Shown: positions 57,725 to 64,000 of the stretch, piece by piece
How the letters are laid out: each line of letters begins with the position of its first letter
Position numbering within the stretch: the first letter of the stretch is position 1
Source of the DNA: Mesorhizobium ciceri biovar biserrulae WSM1271
GTDB taxonomy: Bacteria > Pseudomonadota > Alphaproteobacteria > Rhizobiales > Rhizobiaceae
NCBI RefSeq assembly: GCF_000185905.1
Contig: NC_014923.1
Location: forward strand, 806,001 to 870,000
DNA length: 64,000 nt
Direction: 5' to 3'
Program-made: the position numbers and the translations under genes
Notes under the pieces: model-generated
What the model was told of the DNA's origin: nothing
Database searches by the model: none
The model's input: the letters and a program-made list of their open reading frames with translations, nothing else

Positions 57725-60319
57725 TCAGATCAGCCCGGAATCGCGCGCGGCAGCTGTGGCCTCGCCACGCGAGATGGCATCCAGCTTACCCAGAACCGCG
57801 GAGACATGGTGATCGACGGTTTTTGGTGAAATGGTCAGATGCTCTGCGATCCGCTTGTTGGAGAAGCCGCGCTCGATCAGTTGCAGCACTTCCATCTGGC
57901 GTTGGGTCAGGCCGGCGCTGTTGGCGCGCGTGGTCTGGCGCGGCCCCCGGGCGATGCGAATGACGCCGTTGCGCCGCATGATTTCGCGCACATGGCTCGC
58001 AACCGGCTTGGCTCCAAGGGTCTCGAATATCTCGAGTGCCGCACGCTGCGCCGGCTCATCGCCCTGGGCGAGCGCGAGCGCACGTTCATAAGGTGCGTTG
58101 AGATCCGCCCAGACCGCGGCCGCCCCTTGCCAGTCGCCAGCCAGGAGCATTCGGTACGGCGCGGCCATGCCGGCCGTATCCCCCGCGTCGCTACCGGCGG
58201 AGAGGATCTGGCGCCAGCTGGCCAGTTCGGCAAACATAGCCCGCGTCGGCGACAGGGTCTCGGCAAGGTCGATCAGCCGCAGCGCCTCGGCGATTTCCGC
58301 CTCGCCGAGCCATGCCTGCTCGGCGACGATGGCGGCGTACGGCAACAGCCGCTGCAATTCGGCTCCCCTTTCCAGGAACCGATTCATTTCCGCCAGCAGC
58401 GGCTCGGCCGAAGGATCTCCGCGCCGAAGACGCAGTTTCACCAGGGCCACCAAAGCGGGATAGCGGACCAGCGCCGTCGCCTGGTCATTGCTTATGACAT
58501 CCAAAGCCTCGGCGGCAGCTTCGTTCCAGTATCCCTGACGCAACAACAACTGTGCCCGAACCCCACGCATATAGTCACGCCAAGTCGCCAGATCGTTGTC
58601 GACGCAATAGTCGATGCCGCGATCGAGGAAGGATTGAGCCTGGCTGTAGCCCAATTGGTTGATCTCGCCACAGGCGCAATTGGTGAAGGCACGCGCGGCG
58701 TGCTCCTGAAAATTCTGCTCCAGCGCGATTTCAAGGCTGCGGGCGAGATGCAGCCGGCTGCTGGCCAGATCCAGCCACTGCTCGGCGGCGCCGACATTGT
58801 TGAGCGCGTGACAAACGACATCCTGCCGGTCCAGCTGCTCGGCAAGCTCGATCGCCCTGCCGCCCAGCGACAGGGTCTCGTCGAGCCTTTCGGCCAGCAT
58901 CGCCAGCTGCGAAAGGTTCGAATAGGCCATGGCAAGTTCGGCACTGGCGGGAACTGCCTCCAGCAACGCGACCGCCTGGGCGCCGAACAGGTCGGCTGCC
59001 GGGCGGTCGCCCAACAGATAGGCGAAGCGCGATAGCCACCTGAGGCTGTCGCCTTCCTTCAGCGTGTTGCCAAGCGCCTTTTGCAACGCGCGGGCTTGTT
59101 CCTGCGCCTTGATGGCCTCGTCAATGCGGGCGATCAAGTGACACTCGAAGGCATACTGCTCGTAAAGTCCGGCGCGTTCTTCCACGGGCAAGGTGTCGGC
59201 CTGCCGCAAGGCGACCTCATAGTAGCCGGCGGCGTCGCGATGGGCGCCGACACGCGAAGCCTCGCGCGCGGCGATCGGCGCGAATTCGCGCACCGCCTCG
59301 AAATTGTGCGCTTCCACGGCGTGATGGACCAGGCGTGCGGTGGCGACGCCGCCATTTTCAAGCAGCGCCGACAGCGCGCGCTGGTTGAACAGTCTCCTGT
59401 AACTTGTCGTCAGCATCATCTCGATGGCGCGGCGTGCGATTTCATGGCGGAAGGCATAGCCATCGCCCAGATCGTCGAGCAGCCCATTCGACACACATTC
59501 CGCCAGCTGTCCGGCGCTGGCGACGCCGCACAGGCCCTGCAGAGCCCAAGCATCGGCCCGCCTGGGAAACACCGACACCGCGTCGAGCATCGAGCGGGCA
59601 CCGGCGGACAGCCGTTCGGCCCGCGCCACAACGGCGTCCCGCACGCTGGCCGGTGGCGTCATCTCATTGTCGGCGCACAGGAGCTCGGTGACGAAGAAGG
59701 CATTGCCGGCGGTGACCCGGTAGATGGCGTCGCCATCGCGGCCGGCAGCGCTGGCGAGCGACAGGACGGCCGCCTCGCTCAACAGCGGCACGTCGATACG
59801 GGCAACGTTGCCCGACGGAATTTCACCCAGCGCCCGGCGCACACGCGCCTGTCCTTCGCTGCGGTCGGTGCGCGCCGTCAACAGGACCAGGATGTGGGTG
59901 TTGGCGATGCGCCGGCCAAGAAAGCGGACGAAATCGAGCGTCGCGTCGTCCGCCCAATGCAGATCCTCGATTACCAGAAGCGTCGGCTGGGTCCTTGTCT
60001 CGAACACGTCGAGGGCACCGGAGAACAGTGGCAGCCGCTGACCCTGCCGGGCCTCGATCGCCTGCGGCATCGCCCATTGCGCCTCGCGGGCGAGGTCATA
60101 GAGCGGTCCGAGCGGATCGGGGATCGACAGGTCCTCGCAGGCGCTGCGCAAGATGCGCGTAGCCTTGGCCGCGCCGGCGACGAAGGCCTCGACCAGTGCG
60201 GTCTTGCCGGCGCCGGCCTCGCCCGACAACGCCACCACGCTGCCGCGACCACGCGCGGCTTCGGCGAGAAGTCCGTCCAGCTGCTCCAGCTGTGTCTGCC
60301 GTTCCAGAAGCATGATCAT
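57725..60319 (-). CDS. Large AAA-ATPase LuxR-family regulator
   Basis: 864 residues. N-terminal NTPase: Walker A GEAGAGKTAL (33-42), Walker B LLVIEDLHWADD (114-125). A long TPR-like helical middle domain (about 330-760) follows, then a C-terminal LuxR HTH (LTQRQMEVLQLIERGFSNKRIAEHLTISPKTVDHHVSAVLGKLDA in outline). This is the STAND/LAL-type regulator class, usually a ligand-activated activator. Divergent from the DUF4242 gene (216-bp gap), which with its two followers is the likely target. The overlapping frame at the start codon begins MIMLLERQTQ. Confidence 0.92.
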   Translation of the reverse strand: MIMLLERQTQLEQLDGLLAEAARGRGSVVALSGEAGAGKTALVEAFVAGAAKATRILRSACEDLSIPDPLGPLYDLAREAQWAMPQAIEARQGQRLPLFSGALDVFETRTQPTLLVIEDLHWADDATLDFVRFLGRRIANTHILVLLTARTDRSEGQARVRRALGEIPSGNVARIDVPLLSEAAVLSLASAAGRDGDAIYRVTAGNAFFVTELLCADNEMTPPASVRDAVVARAERLSAGARSMLDAVSVFPRRADAWALQGLCGVASAGQLAECVSNGLLDDLGDGYAFRHEIARRAIEMMLTTSYRRLFNQRALSALLENGGVATARLVHHAVEAHNFEAVREFAPIAAREASRVGAHRDAAGYYEVALRQADTLPVEERAGLYEQYAFECHLIARIDEAIKAQEQARALQKALGNTLKEGDSLRWLSRFAYLLGDRPAADLFGAQAVALLEAVPASAELAMAYSNLSQLAMLAERLDETLSLGGRAIELAEQLDRQDVVCHALNNVGAAEQWLDLASSRLHLARSLEIALEQNFQEHAARAFTNCACGEINQLGYSQAQSFLDRGIDYCVDNDLATWRDYMRGVRAQLLLRQGYWNEAAAEALDVISNDQATALVRYPALVALVKLRLRRGDPSAEPLLAEMNRFLERGAELQRLLPYAAIVAEQAWLGEAEIAEALRLIDLAETLSPTRAMFAELASWRQILSAGSDAGDTAGMAAPYRMLLAGDWQGAAAVWADLNAPYERALALAQGDEPAQRAALEIFETLGAKPVASHVREIMRRNGVIRIARGPRQTTRANSAGLTQRQMEVLQLIERGFSNKRIAEHLTISPKTVDHHVSAVLGKLDAISRGEATAAARDSGLI

Positions 60320-60535
60320 CCGCTTTTCGTGATCCGGGTCGCCGCCGCACCCCGCTTTCGTCAGGCAGGATAGCGCGGCCCGGTATCAGCTTTGTGGCTC
60401 CAGCAGTGAACGCCGTTAACATGGGGAATCGTCCCACGAAACATAGGGAAAGGTTCCGATGCGCGCCCCTGGCGAGCGTGATCAATGTCCTCCGCGCTCA
60501 AAACCGGGCGTGAAACAGTAAAAAAGGAACCTGAT

Positions 60536-60808
60536 ATGCCTCGCTATGTGGTTGAACGTACATTTCCCAACGGCCTCAGCGTGCCGGTGAACGATGCCGG
60601 CGCCGATGCGCTGGGCGGCGTCATCATGCGCAACGCGGAGAAAGGCGTGACCTGGGTGCAGTCCTTCGTCTCGCCCGACAAGAAGCAGAGCTTCTGCATC
60701 TATGACGCGCCTTCGCCGGAAGCGATCCGCAGCACGGCCCAGAAAAACGCGCTGCCTGTCGACAAGATCACGGAGGTGCGGGTTCTTGACCCTTACTTTT
60801 ACCGTTGA
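60536..60808 (+). CDS. DUF4242 protein (SCO4226-like)
   Basis: 90 residues from the ATG at 60536 with AAGGA nine bases upstream. MPRYVVERTFPNGLSVPVND, then VTWVQSFVSPDKKQSFCIYDAPSPEAIRSTAQKNALPVDKITEV in outline, is the DUF4242 signature; the homologue SCO4226 of Streptomyces binds nickel. A small ferredoxin-like dimer is expected. Commonly found beside AAA-LuxR regulators. Function unknown. A second frame (60817 onward) is not used. Confidence 0.88.
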   Translation: MPRYVVERTFPNGLSVPVNDAGADALGGVIMRNAEKGVTWVQSFVSPDKKQSFCIYDAPSPEAIRSTAQKNALPVDKITEVRVLDPYFYR

Positions 60809-60851
60809 CCCGATCGATGAATATCAAACTGCCCTTCGCGGCGACGGCAGC

Positions 60852-61073
60852 GTGCCTGACGAATCGTTCAGCGGGCCGTCGGCGGCGTCGAGACCCGTCG
60901 GACGAGACCCGTTACCGGGCCGGGCTTTCTGGCGGCTGGCCTCGCTGCTGTTCGCGCCATTGCGCAAGAGTCGGCGTCGATTGCCTCCGCAGGACGATTA
61001 TCTGAGACGCGACATCGGCCTGCCGGAGCTCGAGGGGCTGCCGCACTACTGGGACTTCACCCGGTACCAATGA
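60852..61073 (+). CDS. DUF1127-like small protein
   Basis: The C-terminal part SRRRLPPQDDYLRRDIGLPELEGLPHYWDFTRYQ in outline carries the DUF1127 pattern (L-x-R-D-I-G-L). The N-terminus PGRAFWRLASLLFAPLRKSRR also fits. The start is uncertain: there is no ATG in frame after the DUF4242 stop; a GTG at 60852 is used here and gives 73 residues, without a clear ribosome-binding site. It may be translated by coupling to the DUF4242 gene, 43 bp upstream. Confidence 0.6.
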   Translation: MPDESFSGPSAASRPVGRDPLPGRAFWRLASLLFAPLRKSRRRLPPQDDYLRRDIGLPELEGLPHYWDFTRYQ

Positions 61074-61145
61074 TGCGTGCAGCCGAGATCCGACGTCGCA
61101 GCGGGAGCGGCTGCTCCCGCGCGCCATCAACAAGGAGGAGAGAAC

Positions 61146-61646
61146 ATGAACATCCATCTGTGGACCAAACACCTCATCAACCTGTCGATCCTGTCGATCG
61201 CGGCCACGGCGGCCAATGCTCACCACGCTGGCGCGCTGGACGAGAAGGTGCGGGCAGCCAACAGCCGCTTCGAGAACGTGGCGATGGCGACGGCCGAGGG
61301 CTATGCGCCGATCCCTTGCGCCAGCGGTATCACCGGCGGCGCCATGGGCATCCACTATGTCAATGCCGGTTATCTGAAGGACGATGCGGTCGAACTCGCC
61401 AAGCCCGAGGCGGTGATGTACGAGCCGATGGCAAACGGCAAGCTGAGGCTGGTGGCCGTCGAGTACATCACCTCGAAAGGTCCGGCTTCGCTGGAAGGGC
61501 AGCTGTTCAATTTCGACAGCGCGCCCAACCGCTACGGTCTAGGCCCGTTCTATGAACTGCATGTCTGGGCCTGGAAGAAGAACCCGGCCGGCACCTTCGC
61601 CGACATGAACCCGACTGTGTCGTGTGACGCGATGAAGGCCATGTAG
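61146..61646 (+). CDS. Exported protein of unknown function (166 aa)
   Basis: ATG at 61146 preceded by AAGGAGGAGAG, a very strong ribosome-binding site. Signal peptide MNIHLWTKHLINLSILSIAA with cleavage after ANA; mature protein starts HHAGALDEKV. It contains GGAMGIHYVNAGYLKDDAVELAKPEAVMYEP in outline and ends NPTVSCDAM, with two cysteines that may pair. GYAPIPCASGITGGAMGIHY and HVWAWKKNPAGTFADMNP are likely conserved segments. Third gene behind the LuxR-type regulator's divergent promoter. No function known. Confidence 0.8.
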   Translation: MNIHLWTKHLINLSILSIAATAANAHHAGALDEKVRAANSRFENVAMATAEGYAPIPCASGITGGAMGIHYVNAGYLKDDAVELAKPEAVMYEPMANGKLRLVAVEYITSKGPASLEGQLFNFDSAPNRYGLGPFYELHVWAWKKNPAGTFADMNPTVSCDAMKAM

Positions 61647-61670
61647 CCGGCAGGGGCGGGGCGGCTGAGT

Positions 61671-61704
61671 GCGCAAATCTCCCCCCGCGAGGGGGAGATT
61701 GCGC
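61671..61704. terminator. Hairpin between convergent genes, likely bidirectional terminator
   Basis: GCGCAAATCTCCCCC pairs with GGGGGAGATTGCGC (one base bulge) around a CGCGA loop. It lies in the 62-bp space between the exported-protein gene and msrA, which end towards each other. No T-run longer than three is present, so stop efficiency is uncertain. Confidence 0.55.
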
Positions 61705-61708
61705 GTTC

Positions 61709-62446
61709 TCAGTTGCTTGCCGCCAGCACCAGCACCGGCTTCTCGCTATAGAGCGCCGGGAACAGGGCCTTCAGGTTCGCCACCTTGGGCAGGTCGTTGT
61801 AGACGATGTAGGGATAGGTCGGGTTCAGCGTCAGGAAATCCTGATGATAGTTCTCGGCCGGATAGAAGGTCTTGCCGGTTTCCAGCGTGGTGACGATCGG
61901 CTCCGGGAACACCTTGGCCTGGTCGAGCTGGGCGATGTAGCTTTGCGCGATCTTCTTTTGGGCATCGTTTTCGGCGAAGATCGTCGAGCGGTACTGCGTG
62001 CCGGAGTCCGGACCCTGGAAATTCAGCTGGGTCGGGTTGTGGGCGACCGAGAAATAGACCTGCAGCAGCTGGCCGTAGGTCACCTTCGACGGATCGTAGG
62101 TGATCTCGACGGATTCGGCATGCCCGGTACGGCCTGAGCCGACCGTCTCGTAGACGGCGGTGTCCTTGTCGCCGCCGGTGTAGCCGGAGACGGCCCTGGT
62201 CACGCCCTTGACGTGCTGGAACACGCCCTGCACGCCCCAGAAACAACCGCCGGCGAAGACTGCCTTTTCAGTGCCGGTGGCCGCCTTCTCGTCGAGTGCC
62301 GGCGGCGGGATCTTCACCGCGTCCTCGGCCGAAACCGCCGGCGTCAGCCAGAAGGCGGCGCCAGCGGCGGCCAGCGCAAGAGCGGCGAGCGCGCTGCGGA
62401 AGACGTTCGACGATTGTCTGATGACTGGTTTTTGAATGTCGGTCAT
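61709..62446 (-). CDS. msrA: Exported peptide methionine sulfoxide reductase MsrA, single-cysteine form
   Basis: 245 residues from the ATG at 62446 (AGGAG eight bases upstream). An N-terminal membrane/signal segment (SALAALALAAAGAAFWLTPA, cleavage near VSA) puts the enzyme in the periplasm. Catalytic Cys68 is in VFAGGCFWGVQG, with SGYTGG, GHAESVEITYDPSKV and FYPAENYHQDF as expected. Reduces the S-form of methionine sulfoxide in proteins. No other cysteine exists in the protein, so the sulfenic acid must be resolved by an outside thiol. The 142-bp gap upstream contains its own probable promoter. Confidence 0.92.
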   Translation of the reverse strand: MTDIQKPVIRQSSNVFRSALAALALAAAGAAFWLTPAVSAEDAVKIPPPALDEKAATGTEKAVFAGGCFWGVQGVFQHVKGVTRAVSGYTGGDKDTAVYETVGSGRTGHAESVEITYDPSKVTYGQLLQVYFSVAHNPTQLNFQGPDSGTQYRSTIFAENDAQKKIAQSYIAQLDQAKVFPEPIVTTLETGKTFYPAENYHQDFLTLNPTYPYIVYNDLPKVANLKALFPALYSEKPVLVLAASN

Positions 62447-62543
62447 GGCTTGAGCTCCTGTGACGTCCATCATGTGGAGTCTATTGGATAAGATACGATC
62501 ATGCGACGGGCGAGTTGCGGCCGAAGCCTCACTTTCACGTGCA

Positions 62544-62575
62544 TCCGGCTTCGGACCCGCGGGACCGAAGCCGGA
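62544..62575 (-). terminator. Hairpin behind the methionine-rich gene
   Basis: TCCGGCTTCGG (62544-62554) and CCGAAGCCGGA (62565-62575) pair perfectly over 11 bases around a ten-base loop. It lies 14 bp past the stop of the methionine-rich gene on the minus strand and before msrA. It should reduce read-through, so msrA probably has its own promoter. Confidence 0.6.
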
Positions 62576-62588
62576 AACAGCACCGCCT

Positions 62589-62867
62589 TTACTTGGCCGG
62601 AGCCATCGCATCCGTTGCCGGCTTCATGGCGTCAGCCGCCGGCTTCATGGAATTGGTGGCCATCGGGTCGGCAGGCTTCATCGCCTCCGTTGCAGGTTTC
62701 ATGGCGTCTGCGGCCGGCTTCATCGCATCCGCGGCCGGTTTCATGGCATTTGCAGCCGGCTTCATCGCATTGGTCGCGTCGTCGGCACGGGCAATGCCGC
62801 CGGCAAACAGCGCCGTCGAGCACAGAGCGAGAGCGAGCGCCGGCAGCGTCAGGCGGGAAATGGTCAT
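62589..62867 (-). CDS. Secreted methionine-rich heptad-repeat protein (AMKPAAD type)
   Basis: 92 residues. Signal peptide of 28 residues (MTISRLTLPALALALCSTAL, ending ARA). The mature 64 residues are about eight units of the form AMKPAAD, AMKPAAN or AMKPATE with one interruption (PMATNSMKPAA), containing nine Met, no Cys and no aromatic residues. The DNA is repetitive accordingly (62595-62770). The GGAGAC ribosome-binding site is upstream of 62867. Met/Lys pentapeptide-repeat proteins such as MrpX are known oxidant scavengers; relation to them is analogical. Good candidate substrate of the exported MsrA next door. Confidence 0.8.
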   Translation of the reverse strand: MTISRLTLPALALALCSTALFAGGIARADDATNAMKPAANAMKPAADAMKPAADAMKPATEAMKPADPMATNSMKPAADAMKPATDAMAPAK

Positions 62868-62974
62868 GATGGTCTCCTTGGGGTTGGTCGGTCGTTGAAG
62901 GCGCGTCCTCTTGACGGCCGTGCTATGCGGCGCCGCTCCATGCGGCGTTGCGCAATTTCTTGTCGAAGCGCGAT

Positions 62975-63670
62975 CTAGTCGGTCGCAGCAGCCAGGATCG
63001 GTCCGCCACCGGGCGACTGCACGAGCACGACGGTGCTCAGGCCGCCGGATGCGGCGGGCAGCGGATACGTCGCTGCCGCGCCGGTCCAGCTGCCGAGTTT
63101 TTTCAGCGCATGCACGACATTGGCGTGCGGCAAGGTGCGGCCGGTGTTTTCGCCGCGCGCCACAGGCACCTCGACGACGCCCTTGGCATAGCGCACCAGC
63201 CAGACATCGGCGTGGCCGCCAGGTGCGGCGCCGGCGCCGATGCTGATCTTGCCGTCATCGAGCGACAATGCCGGGCCGCTTGTCCGGCCGCTCGCCGCAA
63301 TCAGCTTTTCGATTTCGCCGGGTGCGGCACCGACGACATCGGCATGGCCGTTGACCACCACTTGCGGCGTGAACGGCCCGTCATGACCGAGCGCCGGCTC
63401 GTAGCTGACCTGGCGCTGGGTGAATTCCTGTTTTCCGAAGATATCCTTCCAGCCGAGATAGTCCCAGTAGGTGACGTTGAACGACAGCGCCAGCACGCCG
63501 GGCTGGTCCTTGACCTTGATCAGATTGGCATTGGCCGGCGGGCAGGACGAGCAGCCCTGGCTGGTGAACAGCTCGACCACGCTGAGCGGCTGGGCGGCGG
63601 CCGCACCGAGCGACGCTGCCAGCGCAATAGCCGAGAGGCTGGCGACTGTAACGAACTTGGACCCTGACAT
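62975..63670 (-). CDS. Exported DUF1223 thioredoxin-like protein
   Basis: 231 residues. Signal peptide MSGSKFVTVASLSAIALAAS with cleavage near AAA-QPL. Starts VVELFTSQGCSSCPPANANL, with Cys40-x-x-Cys43 in the usual place of a thioredoxin-fold redox site; later NVTYWDYLGWKDIFG and YEPALGHDGPFTPQVVVNG are DUF1223 features. Function not established; a periplasmic disulfide reductant or copper-linked role is conceivable. First gene of the minus-strand cluster with the methionine-rich gene (107-bp gap) and msrA. Confidence 0.88.
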   Translation of the reverse strand: MSGSKFVTVASLSAIALAASLGAAAAQPLSVVELFTSQGCSSCPPANANLIKVKDQPGVLALSFNVTYWDYLGWKDIFGKQEFTQRQVSYEPALGHDGPFTPQVVVNGHADVVGAAPGEIEKLIAASGRTSGPALSLDDGKISIGAGAAPGGHADVWLVRYAKGVVEVPVARGENTGRTLPHANVVHALKKLGSWTGAAATYPLPAASGGLSTVVLVQSPGGGPILAAATD

Positions 63671-63776
63671 CGGCTTGCTCCGTGGGCGGCGGCGCCTGGA
63701 AGCACCGCAGATATCCCCACTTCGCCGCTGTCGGCGCCTTCGTTACAGCGCTCACCGGTTTGTGATCGGGCCGCAG

Positions 63777-63938
63777 GCGTTCTTCCCTTCTCCCCCTGTG
63801 GGAGAAGGTGTCGCCGCAGGCGACGGATGAGGGGTGTTCCAGGGAAAGCCAACGTCTCACTCCGCTAGAACACCCCTCATCCGTCTCGGCGCTACGCGCC
63901 GATCCACCTTCTCCCACAGGGGGAGAAGGGAAGAACGC
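63777..63938. repeat. Long palindromic intergenic element (type B) with 34-bp perfect arms
   Basis: The arm 63777-63810 (GCGTTCTTCCCTTCTCCCCC and on) is exactly inverted at 63905-63938. Inside, CGGATGAGGGGTGTT near 63824-63838 pairs with AACACCCCTCATCCG near 63869-63883. The remaining centre (about 30 bases) is unique. It would fold to one long stem. It lies upstream of the DUF1223 gene and before the partial gene at the right end; related to the element at 12031. Confidence 0.9.
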
Positions 63939-63942
63939 GCCC

Positions 63943-64000
63943 CTACCGCCAAGGCTGTAGGCTGGTATCCCGTACATAGGCGATGATGGTATCGCAAACG
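63943..64000 (-). CDS. Possible C-terminal end of a gene entering from the right
   Basis: On the minus strand the frame reads VCDTIIAYVRDTSLQPWR to a stop at 63943-63945, a protein-like end directly beside the palindrome. The rest of the gene lies outside the window. Family cannot be judged from 18 residues; it may also be chance. Confidence 0.3.
   Translation of the reverse strand, partial: VCDTIIAYVRDTSLQPWR

Overview
The window is GC-rich chromosomal DNA from an alphaproteobacterium of the order Hyphomicrobiales, most likely Mesorhizobium or a close relative. Evidence: the divergent rph/hrcA pair, the rsmI-yraN pair, an MbfA-type ferritin/VIT1 iron exporter behind a perfect Irr-type (ICE) palindrome, a Ku-LigD pair, several DUF1127 small proteins, and the intergenic palindromic repeats typical of rhizobial genomes. 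No rRNA, tRNA, CRISPR array, transposase or phage gene was seen. Most genes are ordinary chromosomal genes in short operons with ATGA-type overlaps.

Layout. 0-12 kb, housekeeping: partial NAD(P)-binding protein, queG and an FzlA-like GST (minus); uppP (plus); yraN/rsmI (minus); then rph, VOC, rdgB, hemW, a small tyrosine phosphatase and an EamA half-transporter (all minus), facing hrcA (plus, without grpE behind it) and a PQQ-type sugar dehydrogenase. 12-21 kb: LysE exporter, cysK, GST, an ECF sigma factor with its YciI/DGPF partner, and a TAXI-TRAP transporter with a DUF1850 protein. 21-30 kb: NHEJ pair ku-ligD; an ArsR-type regulator facing DUF1127/NIPSNAP/ABM genes; mbfA; threonine dehydratase; 3-methyladenine glycosylase. 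30-36 kb: a TetR-HlyD-ABC-permease drug-export operon with a perfect 26-bp operator; CYTH-CHAD genes; a YiiX-like hydrolase. 36-45 kb: AraC regulator facing a four-gene run of small exported proteins and lipoproteins; XRE regulator facing an SMP-30-like beta-propeller; SulP transporter with its XRE regulator; a 32-residue lipoprotein; PAP2 phosphatase; small EamA protein. 45-55 kb: NarL-type two-component pair, a Gly/Asn-rich secreted protein and a decayed copy of it, phoX behind a Pho box, an FMO-like flavoprotein, a DUF2156 protein and a YadG/YadH-like ABC exporter. 55-64 kb: CydAB (CIO-type) oxidase; a large AAA-LuxR regulator facing DUF4242/DUF1127/exported-protein genes; and a periplasmic redox cluster of a DUF1223 protein, a methionine-rich repeat protein and an exported MsrA.

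The most interesting point is this last cluster. The exported MsrA has its GCFWG cysteine and no other, so it needs an outside reductant. Beside it lie a short secreted protein made of AMKPAAD-type repeats with nine methionines in about 64 mature residues and no cysteine, and a secreted thioredoxin-like protein with a CSSC motif. Together they resemble a sacrificial-methionine oxidant trap with its repair enzyme and possible electron donor, analogous to the MrpX/MsrP idea but built on different families. Other points: perfect operators for mbfA and the TetR operon, a likely Pho box at phoX, several very small genes that are easily missed, and at least four families of intergenic palindromes.
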